Shown piece after piece: positions 12,001 to 16,940 of a stretch of 64,000 nt of DNA. Each line of letters begins with the position of its first letter. Position 1 is the stretch's first letter. The notes under the pieces were generated by a model. That model ran no database searches. It saw only the letters and a list, made by a program, of their open reading frames with translations, and was not told the origin of the DNA. Position numbers and translations under genes: made by a program. The stretch comes from Protonemura montana (taxonomy: Eukaryota; Arthropoda; Insecta; Plecoptera; Nemouridae): the NCBI GenBank assembly GCA_947568835.1, contig CANOQG010000001.1:558001-622000 (forward strand). The letters are read 5' to 3'.

Positions 12001-13164
12001 CAGACGCTCCAGACACTCTGCCACGCTAGCTAGACGCTCCAGACACTCTGATTCGCTACTTAGACGCTCCAGACACCTTGCCTCGCTACCCAGACACACC
12101 AGACACTCTGCCTCGCTAGCTAAACGCTCCAGACACTCTGCCTTGCTACCCAGACCCTCCAGACACTCTGTCTCGCTAGCCATGCGCTCAAGAATTTCTG
12201 CCTCGCTACCCAGACGCTCCAGACTATCTGCCACGCTAGCCAGTGGCTCCAGACTATCTGCCACGCTAGCCAGAGGCTCCAGACACTCTGCCACGCTTGT
12301 TAGACAATCCAGACTTTCTGCCTTGCTAGCCAGGCGCTCCAGACACTCTGCCTCGCTAGCCAGACGCTCCAGACACTCTGCCTCGTTAGCCAGGCGCTTC
12401 AGAAGCTCTGCCTCGCTAGCCAGGCGCTCCAGACACTCTGCCATTCTAGCCAGACGCTCCAGACTATCTGCTACGCTAGCCAGAGGCTCCAGACACTCTG
12501 CCACGCTAAATAGACGCTCCAGACACTCTGCCTTGCTACCCAGAATCTCCAGACACTCTGCCTCGCTAGCCAGGCGCTCCAGACACTCTGCCTCGCTACC
12601 CAGACGCTTTAGACTATCTGCCACGCTAGCCAGTGGCTCAAGACACTCTGCCACGCTAGCTAGACGCTCCAGGCACTCTGCCTCGCTACTTAGACGCTCC
12701 AGAAACTCTGCCTCACTAGCCAGGCACTCCAGACACTCTGGCTCGCTACTTAGACGATCCAGACACTCTGCCTCCCTAGCCAGCCGCTCCAGACACTCTG
12801 CCATGCTAGCCAGAGATTTCAGACACTCTGCTACGCTAGCTAGACGCTCCAGACACTCTGCCACGCTAGCTAGACGCTCCAGACACTCTGCCTTGCTACT
12901 TAGACCCTCCAGACACTCTGCCTCGCTAGCCAGGCGCTCCAGACACTCTGCCTCGCTACCCAGACGCTCCAGACTATTTGCCACGCTAGCCAGTGGCTCC
13001 AGACTATCTGCCACGCTAGCCAGAGGCTGCAGACACTCTGCAACGCTAGCCAGACGCTCCAGACACTCTGCCACGCTAGCCAGAGGCTGAAGACACTCTG
13101 CAATGCTAGCCAGGCGCTCCAGACACTCTGCCTCGCTAGCCAGCCGCTCCAGACACTCTGCCAT
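1..13164 (-). CDS. Giant decapeptide-repeat open frame, incomplete at the left edge
   Basis: No function is recognised. Read on the minus strand from the first ATG (13,162-13,164) after the TAG at 13,192, this frame has no stop that I can find down to base 1, so at least about 4,388 codons. It is a string of 10-residue units near A-E-C-L-E-R-L-A-S-E or A-E-C-L-E-P-L-A-S-V, with variants such as S for C, D for E, K for E, W or F for C. Leu, Ala and Cys recur at helix-like spacing (i, i+3, i+4) among Glu and Arg, so an acidic elongated helical or coiled rod is plausible. No signal peptide or globular domain can be seen; the true ends may lie outside. Silent variation at third codon positions favours coding. 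Against it: the same DNA is open in three other frames, and the rest of the array has stops and shifts in this frame. Confidence 0.42.
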   Translation of the reverse strand, partial: MAECLERLASEAECLERLASIAECLQPLASVAECLERLASVAECLQPLASVADSLEPLASVANSLERLGSEAECLERLASEAECLEGLSSKAECLERLASVAECLERLASVAECLKSLASMAECLERLAREAECLDRLSSEPECLECLASEAEFLERLSSEAECLERLASVAECLEPLASVADSLKRLGSEAECLERLASEAECLEILGSKAECLERLFSVAECLEPLASVADSLERLARMAECLERLASEAELLKRLANEAECLERLASEAECLERLASKAESLDCLTSVAECLEPLASVADSLEPLASVADSLERLGSEAEILERMASETECLEGLGSKAECLERLASEAECLVCLGSEARCLERLSSESECLERLASVAECLERLASIAECLERLSSEAECLERLASVAEWLEPLASVADSLERLGSEAKCLEILGSKAECLERLFSVAECLEPLASVADSLERLARMAECLERLASEAELLKRLANEAECLERLASEAECLERLASKAESLDCLTSVAECLEPLASVADSLEPLASVADSLERLGSEAEILERMASETECLEGLGSKAECLERLASEAECLVCLGSEARCLERLSSESECLEHLASVAECLERLASIAECLERLSSEAECLERLASVAEWLEPLASVADSLERLGSEAKCLERLGSESECLECLASEAQCLERLSSETECLERLASVAECLEPLISVADSLKRLGSEAECLERLGSEARCLERLSSESECLERLASVAECLERLASIAECLQPLASVAECLERLASVAECLKSLASMAECLERLAREAECLDRLGSEPECLECLASEAEFLERLSSEAECLERLASVAECLEPLASVADSLKRLGSEAECLERLASEAECLEILGSKAECLERLFSVAECLEPLASVADNLEPLASVADSLERQGSVAECLKRLASEAECLERLASKAECLERLASVAECLGPLASVADSLERLGSEAECLERLGREAECLERQASGAECLEGLGSKAECLERQASDAECLERLASVAECLKPLASVAESLERLASEAECLERLASVADNLEPLASVADSLERLGSEAACLERLASEAECLEGLGSKAECLEGLGSKAECLERLASVAECLKPLASVAESLERLASIAECLERLASEAECLERLDSEAECLERLASEAECLERLASVAECLEPLASVANSLERLGSEEECLERLASEAECLEGLSSKAECLERLASVAECLERLASVAECLKSLASMAECLERLAREAECLEGLGSKAECLERLASELECLVCLGSEARCLERLSSESECLERLASVAECLERLASIAECLERLSSEAECLERLASVAEWLEPLASVADSLERLGSEAKCLEILGSKAECLERLFSVAECLEPLASVADSLERLARMAECLERLASEAELLKRLANEPECLKRLASMAECLERLASEAECLERLASIAECLQPLASVAECLERLASVAECLQPLASVADSLEPLASVANSLERLGSEAECLERLASEAECLEGLSSKAECLERLASVAECLERLASVAECLKSLASMAECLERLAREAECLDRLSSEPECLECLASEAEFLERLSSEAECLERLASVAECLEPLASVADSLKRLGSEAECLERLASEAECLEILGSKAECLERLFSVAECLEPLASVADSLERLARMAECLERLASEAELLKRLANEAECLERLASEAECLERLASKAESLDCLTSVAECLEPLASVADSLEPLASVADSLERLGSEAEILERMASETECLEGLGSKAECLERLASELECLVCLGSEARCLERLSSESECLERLASVAECLERLASIAECLERLSSEAECLERLASVAEWLEPLASVADSLERLGSEAKCLEILGSKAECLERLFSVAECLEPLASVADSLERLARMAECLERLASEAELLKRLANEAECLERLASEAECLERLASKAESLDCLTSVAECLEPLASVADSLEPLASVADSLERLGSEAEILERMASETECLEGLGSKAECLERLASEAECLERLASVAECLKPLASVAESLERLASEAECLERLASVADNLEPLASVADSLERLGSEAACLERLASEAECLEGLGSKAECLEGLGSKAECLERLASVAECLKPLASVAESLERLASIAECLERLASEAECLERLDSEAECLERLASEAECLERLASVAECLEPLASVANSLERLGSEEECLERLASEAECLEGLSSKAECLERLASVAECLERLASVAECLKSLASMAECLERLAREAECLEGLGSKAECLERLASELECLVCLGSEARCLERLSSESECLERLASVAECLERLASIAECLERLSSEAECLERLASVAEWLEPLASVADSLERLGSEAKCLEILGSKAECLERLFSVAECLEPLASVADSLERLARMAECLERLASEAELLKRLANEPECLKRLASMAECLERLASEAECLERLASIAECLQPLASVAECLERLASVAECLQPLASVADSLEPLASVANSLERLGSEAECLERLASEAECLEGLSSKAECLERLASVAECLERLASVAECLKSLASMAECLERLAREAECLDRLSSEPECLECLASEAEFLERLSSEAECLERLASVAECLEPLASVADSLKRLGSEAECLERLASEAECLEILGSKAECLERLFSVAECLEPLASVADSLERLARMAECLERLASEAELLKRLANEAECLERLASEAECLERLASKAESLDCLTSVAECLEPLASVADSLEPLASVADSLERLGSEAEILERMASETECLEGLGSKAECLERLASELECLVCLGSEARCLERLSSESECLERLASVAECLERLASIAECLERLSSEAECLERLASVAEWLEPLASVADSLERLGSEAKCLEILGSKAECLERLFSVAECLEPLASVADSLERLARMAECLERLASEAELLKRLANEAECLERLASEAECLERLASKAESLDCLTSVAECLEPLASVADSLEPLASVADSLERLGSEAEILERMASETECLEGLGSKAECLERLASEAECLVCLGSEARCLERLSSESECLEHLASVAECLERLASIAECLERLSSEAECLERLASVAEWLEPLASVADSLERLGSEAKCLERLGSESECLECLASEAQCLERLSSETECLERLASVAECLEPLISVADSLKRLGSEAECLERLGSEARCLERLSSESECLERLASVAECLERLASIAECLQPLASVAECLERLASVAECLKSLASMAECLERLAREAECLDRLGSEPECLECLASEAEFLERLSSEAECLERLASVAECLEPLASVADSLKRLGSEAECLERLASEAECLEILGSKAECLERLFSVAECLEPLASVADNLEPLASVADSLERQGSVAECLKRLASEAECLERLASKAECLERLASVAECLGPLASVADSLERLGSEAECLERLGREAECLERQASGAECLEGLGSKAECLERQASDAECLERLASVAECLKPLASVAESLERLASEAECLERLASVADNLEPLASVADSLERLGSEAACLERLASEAECLEGLGSKAECLEGLGSKAECLERLASVAECLKPLASVAESLERLASIAECLERLASEAECLERLASIAECLERLSSEAECLERLASVAEWLEPLASVADSLERLGSEAKCLEILGSKAECLERLFSVAECLEPLASVADSLERLARMAECLERLASEAELLKRLANEAECLERLASEAECLERLASKAESLDCLTSVAECLEPLASVADSLEPLASVADSLERLGSEAEILERMASETECLEGLGSKAECLERLASEAECLVCLGSEARCLERLSSESECLEHLASVAECLERLASIAECLERLSSEAECLERLASVAEWLEPLASVADSLERLGSEAKCLERLGSESECLECLASEAQCLERLSSETECLERLASVAECLEPLISVADSLKRLGSEAECLERLGSEARCLERLSSESECLERLASVAECLERLASIAECLQPLASVAECLERLASVAECLKSLASMAECLERLAREAECLDRLGSEPECLECLASEAEFLERLSSEAECLERLASVAECLEPLASVADSLKRLGSEAECLERLASEAECLEILGSKAECLERLFSVAECLEPLASVADNLEPLASVADSLERQGSVAECLKRLASEAECLERLASKAECLERLASVAECLGPLASVADSLERLGSEAECLERLGREAECLERQASGAECLEGLGSKAECLERQASDAECLERLASVAECLKPLASVAESLERLASEAECLERLASVADNLEPLASVADSLERLGSEAACLERLASEAECLEGLGSKAECLEGLGSKAECLERLASVAECLKPLASVAESLERLASIAECLERLASEAECLERLDSEAECLERLASEAECLERLASVAECLEPLASVANSLERLGSEEECLERLASEAECLEGLSSKAECLERL
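211..4770. repeat. Tandem duplication, 2,280-bp period (76 units), two copies
   Basis: Positions from about 211 to 2,490 recur at about 2,491 to 4,770 with no difference that I noticed. Rare marker units keep the offset: the cgtcgctagc/ttgacg junction at 621 and 2,901, the caaaggcccc unit at 781 and 3,061, and the tagatgctcc unit at 1,831 and 4,111. The match fails left of about 211 and right of about 4,790, where cctcgctagc is replaced by ccacgctagc. Confidence 0.93.
4181..10120. repeat. Tandem duplication, 2,970-bp period (99 units), two copies
   Basis: About 4,181-7,150 repeats at about 7,151-10,120. Markers include the cactctagctcgctagctaa unit (4,874 / 7,844), the gctcgttagc unit (5,971 / 8,931) and the cctcgctatc unit (6,741 / 9,711). 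One visible difference is cagaggctga at 5,851 against tagaggctga at 8,821. The alignment ends near 10,131, where cgtcgctagc/ttgacg replaces cctcgctagc/taaacg. Confidence 0.92.
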
Positions 13165-13190
13165 GCTAGCCAGACGCTTCAGACACTCTG
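10111..13190. repeat. Displaced copy of 2,881-5,960 (offset 7,230 bp)
   Basis: The block follows 2,881-5,960 unit by unit at an offset of 7,230 bp (241 units). The ttgacg unit at 2,911 appears at 10,141, the caaaggcccc unit at 3,061 appears at 10,291, and the tagatgctcc unit at 4,111 appears at 11,341. Differences include cactctgcctcgctagctaa at 12,104 where the older block has cactctagctcgctagctaa. It sits directly after the 2,970-bp duplication, so it was separated from its source by that duplication or copied by unequal exchange. Confidence 0.88.
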
Positions 13191-13191
13191 G

Positions 13192-13194
13192 CTA
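13192..13194 (-). other. First of 20 recurrent in-frame TAG codons
   Basis: The + strand reads ggctagctacc; the related unit elsewhere reads ggctcgctacc. On the minus strand this changes GAG (Glu) to TAG between L-G-S and P-E-C-L-K-R-L-A-S-M. Copies start at 13192, 14722, 16941, 19101, 21441, 24321, 24531, 27411, 27621, 30501, 30711, 33651, 37131, 41691, 44601, 48470, 53030, 55940, 58669 and 62688. None is present left of 13,192. Confidence 0.9.
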
Positions 13195-14694
13195 GCTACC
13201 CAGACTCTCCAGACACTCTGCCTCGCTAGCCAGGCGCTCCAGACATTCTGCCACGCTAGCCAGACGCTCCAGACACTCTGATTCGCTACCCAGACGTTCA
13301 AGACACTTTGCCTCGCTCCCCAGACGCTCCAGACACTGTGCCTCGCTAGCCAGGCACTCCAGACACTCTGATTCACTACCCAGACGTTCCAGACACTTTG
13401 CCTCGCTACCCAGACGCTCCAGACTATCTGCAACGCTAGCCAGTGGCTCCAGCCACTCTGCCACGCTAGCTAGACGCTCCAGGCACTCTGCCTCGCTACT
13501 CAGACGCTCCAGACACTCTGCAATGCTAGCCAGACGCTCCAGACACTCTGCCACGCTAGCTAGATGCTCCAGACACTCTGATTCGCTACTTAGACGCTCC
13601 AGACACCTTGCCTCGCTACCCAGACACACCAGACACTCTGCCTCGCTAGCTAAACGCTCCAGACACTCTGCCTTGCTACCCAGACCCTCCAGACACTCTG
13701 TCTCGCTAGCCATGCGCTCAAGAATTTCTGCCTCGCTACCCAGACGCTCCAGACTATCTGCCACGCTAGCCAGTGGCTCCAGACTATCTGCCACGCTAGC
13801 CAGAGGCTCCAGACACTCTGCCACGCTTGTTAGACAATCCAGACTTTCTGCCTTGCTAGCCAGGCGCTCCAGACACTCTGCCTCGCTAGCCAGACGCTCC
13901 AGACACTCTGCCTCGTTAGCCAGGCGCTTCAGAAGCTCTGCCTCGCTAGCCAGGCGCTCCAGACACTCTGCCATTCTAGCCAGACGCTCCAGACTATCTG
14001 CTACGCTAGCCAGAGGCTCCAGACACTCTGCCACGCTAAATAGACGCTCCAGACACTCTGCCTTGCTACCCAGAATCTCCAGACACTCTGCCTCGCTAGC
14101 CAGGCGCTCCAGACACTCTGCCTCGCTACCCAGACGCTTTAGACTATCTGCCACGCTAGCCAGTGGCTCAAGACACTCTGCCACGCTAGCTAGACGCTCC
14201 AGGCACTCTGCCTCGCTACTTAGACGCTCCAGAAACTCTGCCTCACTAGCCAGGCACTCCAGACACTCTGGCTCGCTACTTAGACGATCCAGACACTCTG
14301 CCTCCCTAGCCAGCCGCTCCAGACACTCTGCCATGCTAGCCAGAGATTTCAGACACTCTGCTACGCTAGCTAGACGCTCCAGACACTCTGCCACGCTAGC
14401 TAGACGCTCCAGACACTCTGCCTTGCTACTTAGACCCTCCAGACACTCTGCCTCGCTAGCCAGGCGCTCCAGACACTCTGCCTCGCTACCCAGACGCTCC
14501 AGACTATTTGCCACGCTAGCCAGTGGCTCCAGACTATCTGCCACGCTAGCCAGAGGCTGCAGACACTCTGCAACGCTAGCCAGACGCTCCAGACACTCTG
14601 CCACGCTAGCCAGAGGCTGAAGACACTCTGCAATGCTAGCCAGGCGCTCCAGACACTCTGCCTCGCTAGCCAGCCGCTCCAGACACTCTGCCAT
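13192..14694 (-). CDS. Decapeptide-repeat module, 500 codons, ended by the recurrent TAG
   Basis: This minus-strand frame starts at the ATG at 14,692-14,694 (M-A-E-C-L-E-R-L-A-S-E) and ends in L-E-S-L-G-S before TAG at 13,192-13,194. The TAG lies in gctagctacc, where comparable units have gctcgctacc, so it is a GAG-to-TAG change of a Glu codon (S-E-P-E-C-L becomes S-stop-P-E-C-L). The frame resumes after nine codons at an ATG at 13,162-13,164. No RBS or promoter-like unique sequence separates the modules, which argues for broken pieces of one long frame or readthrough rather than an operon of separate genes. Function unknown. Confidence 0.3.
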   Translation of the reverse strand: MAECLERLASEAECLERLASIAECLQPLASVAECLERLASVAECLQPLASVADSLEPLASVANSLERLGSEAECLERLASEAECLEGLSSKAECLERLASVAECLERLASVAECLKSLASMAECLERLAREAECLDRLSSEPECLECLASEAEFLERLSSEAECLERLASVAECLEPLASVADSLKRLGSEAECLERLASEAECLEILGSKAECLERLFSVAECLEPLASVADSLERLARMAECLERLASEAELLKRLANEAECLERLASEAECLERLASKAESLDCLTSVAECLEPLASVADSLEPLASVADSLERLGSEAEILERMASETECLEGLGSKAECLERLASEAECLVCLGSEARCLERLSSESECLEHLASVAECLERLASIAECLERLSSEAECLERLASVAEWLEPLASVADSLERLGSEAKCLERLGSESECLECLASEAQCLERLGSEAKCLERLGSESECLERLASVAECLERLASEAECLESLGS

Positions 14695-14721
14695 GCTAGC
14701 CAGACGCTTCAGACACTCTGG

Positions 14722-16404
14722 CTAGCTACCCAGACTCTCCAGACACTCTGCCTCGCTAGCCAGGCGCTCCAGACATTCTGCCACGCTAGCCAGACGCTCC
14801 AGACACTCTGATTCGCTACCCAGACGTTCAAGACACTTTGCCTCGCTCCCCAGACGCTCCAGACACTTTGCCTCGTTAGCCAGGCGCTTTAGAAGCTCTG
14901 CCTCGCTAGCCAGGCGCTCCAGACACTCTGCCATTCTAGCCAGACGCTCCAGACTATCTGCTACGCTAGCCAGAGGCTCCAGACACTCTGCCACGCTAGA
15001 TAGACGCTCCAGACACTCTGCCTTGCTACCCAGAATCTCCAGACACTCTGCCTCGCTAGCCAGGCGCTCCAGACACTCTGCCTCGCTACCCAGACGCTTT
15101 AGACTATCTGCAACGCTAGCCAGTGGCTCAAGACACTCTGCCACGCTAGCTAGACGCTCCAGGCACTCTGCCTCGCTACTTAGACGCTCCAGAAACTCTG
15201 CCTCACTACCCAGGCACTCCAGACACTCTGGCTCGCTACCCAGACGATCCAGACACTCTGCCTCCCTAGCCAGCCGCTCCAGACACTCTGCCATGCTAGC
15301 CAGAGATTTCAGACACTCTGCTACGCTAGCTAGACGCTCCAGACACTCTGCCACGCTAGCTAGACGCTCCAGACACTCTGCCTTGCTACTAAGACCCTCC
15401 AGACACTCTGCCTCGCTAGCCAGGCGCTCCAGACACTCTTCCTCGCTACCCAGACGCTCCAGACTATTTGCCACGCTAGCCAGAGGCTCCAGACACTCTG
15501 CCACGCTAGCCAGACGCTCCAGACACTCTGCCTCGCTAGCCAGGCGCTCCAGACACTCTGCCTCGCTATCCAGACGCTCCAGACACTCTGCCTCGCTAGC
15601 CAGCCTCTCCAGACACTCTGCAATGCTAGCCAGACGCTCCAGACTTTCTGCCACGCTAGCCAGAGGTTTTAGACACTCTGCTACGCTAGCTAGACGCTCC
15701 AGACACTCTGCCTTGCTACCCAGACCCTCCAGACACTCTGCCTTGCTACCCAGACCCTCCAGACACTCTGCCTCGCTAGCCAGGCGCTCCAGACACGCTG
15801 CCTCGCTACCCAGACGCTCCAGACTATCAGCCACGCTAGCCAGTGGCTCCAGATTATCTGCCACGCTAGCCAGACGCTCCAGACACTCTGCCTCGCTAGC
15901 CAGACGCTCCAGACTTTCTGCCACGCTAGCCAGAGGTTTTAGACACTCTGCTACGCTAGCTAGACGCTCCAGACACTCTGCGTCGCTAGCTTGACGCTCC
16001 AGACACTCTGCCTTGCTACCCAGACCCTCCAGACACTCTGCCCCGCTAGCCTGGCGCTCCAGACACTCTGCCTCGCGACCTAGACGCTCCAGACACTCTG
16101 CCTCGCTACCCAGACGCTCCAGACTATCTGCTACGCTAGCCAAAGGCCCCAGACACTCTGCGACGCTAGCTAGACGCTCCAGACACTCTGCCTTGCTAGC
16201 CAGGCGCTCCAGACACTCTGCCTCGCTAGCCAGCCGCTTCAGACACTCTGCTACGCTACCCTGACGCTCCAGACTATCAGCCACGCTAGCCAGTGGCTCC
16301 AGATTATCTGCCACGCTAGCCAGAGGCTCCAGACACTCTGCCACGCTAGCTAGACGCTCCAGACACTCTGCCTCCCTAGCCAGACGCTCCAGACTTTCTG
16401 CCAC
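14722..16404 (-). CDS. Decapeptide-repeat module, 560 codons, no ATG at its start
   Basis: Minus-strand frame with the same 10-residue repeats, ended by the recurrent TAG at 14,722-14,724. Upstream it is bounded by TAA at 16,441-16,443, and the first possible start after that is GTG at 16,402-16,404, which in other units is an ordinary Val codon. It covers units shared with 15,350-16,350 and the 600-1,000 region (caaaggcccc at 16,141). A real start here is doubtful; it is better read as an internal piece of a broken long frame. Confidence 0.25.
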   Translation of the reverse strand: MAESLERLAREAECLERLASVAECLEPLASVADNLEPLASVADSLERQGSVAECLKRLASEAECLERLASKAECLERLASVAECLGPLASVADSLERLGSEAECLERLGREAECLERQASGAECLEGLGSKAECLERQASDAECLERLASVAECLKPLASVAESLERLASEAECLERLASVADNLEPLASVADSLERLGSEAACLERLASEAECLEGLGSKAECLEGLGSKAECLERLASVAECLKPLASVAESLERLASIAECLERLASEAECLERLDSEAECLERLASEAECLERLASVAECLEPLASVANSLERLGSEEECLERLASEAECLEGLSSKAECLERLASVAECLERLASVAECLKSLASMAECLERLAREAECLDRLGSEPECLECLGSEAEFLERLSSEAECLERLASVAECLEPLASVADSLKRLGSEAECLERLASEAECLEILGSKAECLERLSSVAECLEPLASVADSLERLARMAECLERLASEAELLKRLANEAKCLERLGSEAKCLERLGSESECLERLASVAECLERLASEAECLESLGS

Positions 16405-16440
16405 GCTAGCCAGAGGTTTCAGACACTCTGCTACGCTAGC

Positions 16441-16560
16441 TTAACGCTCCAGACTTTCTGCTACGCTAGCCAGACGCTCAAGACACTATGCCACGCTAGC
16501 TTGACGCCTCAGACACTCTGCCTTGCTACCCAGACCCTCCAGACACTCTGCCTGCTACCC
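16441..16560 (-). other. Damaged junction: TAA, TAG and a 1-bp deletion in the minus repeat frame
   Basis: Three lesions lie within 120 bp. Reading the minus strand, ttaacg at 16,441 gives TAA, cactatgcc gives TAG at 16,486-16,488, and cctgctaccc at 16,551 lacks one c compared with cctcgctaccc, shifting all later units by -1. The units here (ttaacgctcc, ttgacgcctc) are more divergent than their neighbours, as expected at the edge of a homogenised block. The TAA is the only one I found in the main repeat frame. Confidence 0.85.
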
Positions 16561-16940
16561 AGACGCTCCAGACACTCTGCCTCGCTAGCCAGGCGCTCCA
16601 GACACTCTGCCTCGCTAGCCAGCCGCTCCAGACACTCTACCACGCTAGCCAGACACTCCAGACACTCTACCACGCAAGCTAGACGCTCCAGGCACTCTGC
16701 CTCGCTACTTGGACGCTCCAGACACTCTGCCTCGCTAGCCAGGCGCTTCAGACACTCTGCCTCGCTACTCAGACTCTCCAGACACTCTGCCTCGCTACTC
16801 AGACTCTCCAGACACTCTGCCTCGCTAGCCAGGCGCTCCAGACACTCTGCCACGCTACCCAGACTCTCCAGACACTCTGCCTCGCTAGCCAGGCGCTCCA
16901 GACACTCTGCCATGCTAGCCAGACGCTTCAGACACTCTGG
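16509..16940 (-). pseudogene. Decapeptide-repeat fragment running into a frameshift
   Basis: From the TAG at 16,941 leftwards the minus frame reads nine codons to an ATG (16,911-16,913) and continues with A-E-C-L-E-R-L-A-S-E units, including C-L-E-S-L-S-S-E and V-V-E-C-L variants. At the 1-bp deletion near 16,551 it shifts into the Q-S-V-W-R-V-W frame and stops at TGA (16,509-16,511). The tail Q-S-V-W is the signature of the wrong frame and shows that this is damage, not design. Compensating the single base would rejoin the frame only as far as the TAG at 16,486. Confidence 0.45.

Larger units (their letters stand above)
12091..14720. repeat. Partial duplication, 1,530-bp offset (51 units)
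   Basis: About 12,091-13,320 repeats at about 13,621-14,850. The cagacacacc unit at 12,091 reappears at 13,621, and the gctagctacc TAG-bearing unit at 13,191 reappears at 14,721. This is the first doubling, from the left, of the recurrent minus-strand TAG. The intervening 13,321-13,620 resembles a block around 11,121-11,420. Confidence 0.85.

Noticed and set aside
13179..13433. Minus-strand Q-S-V-W-S-V-W-L-A-R frames of 60-100 codons, repeated throughout
   Set aside because: Out-of-phase reading of the same units, short and frequently stopped. They become visible in long frames only where a single-base loss shifts the main frame.
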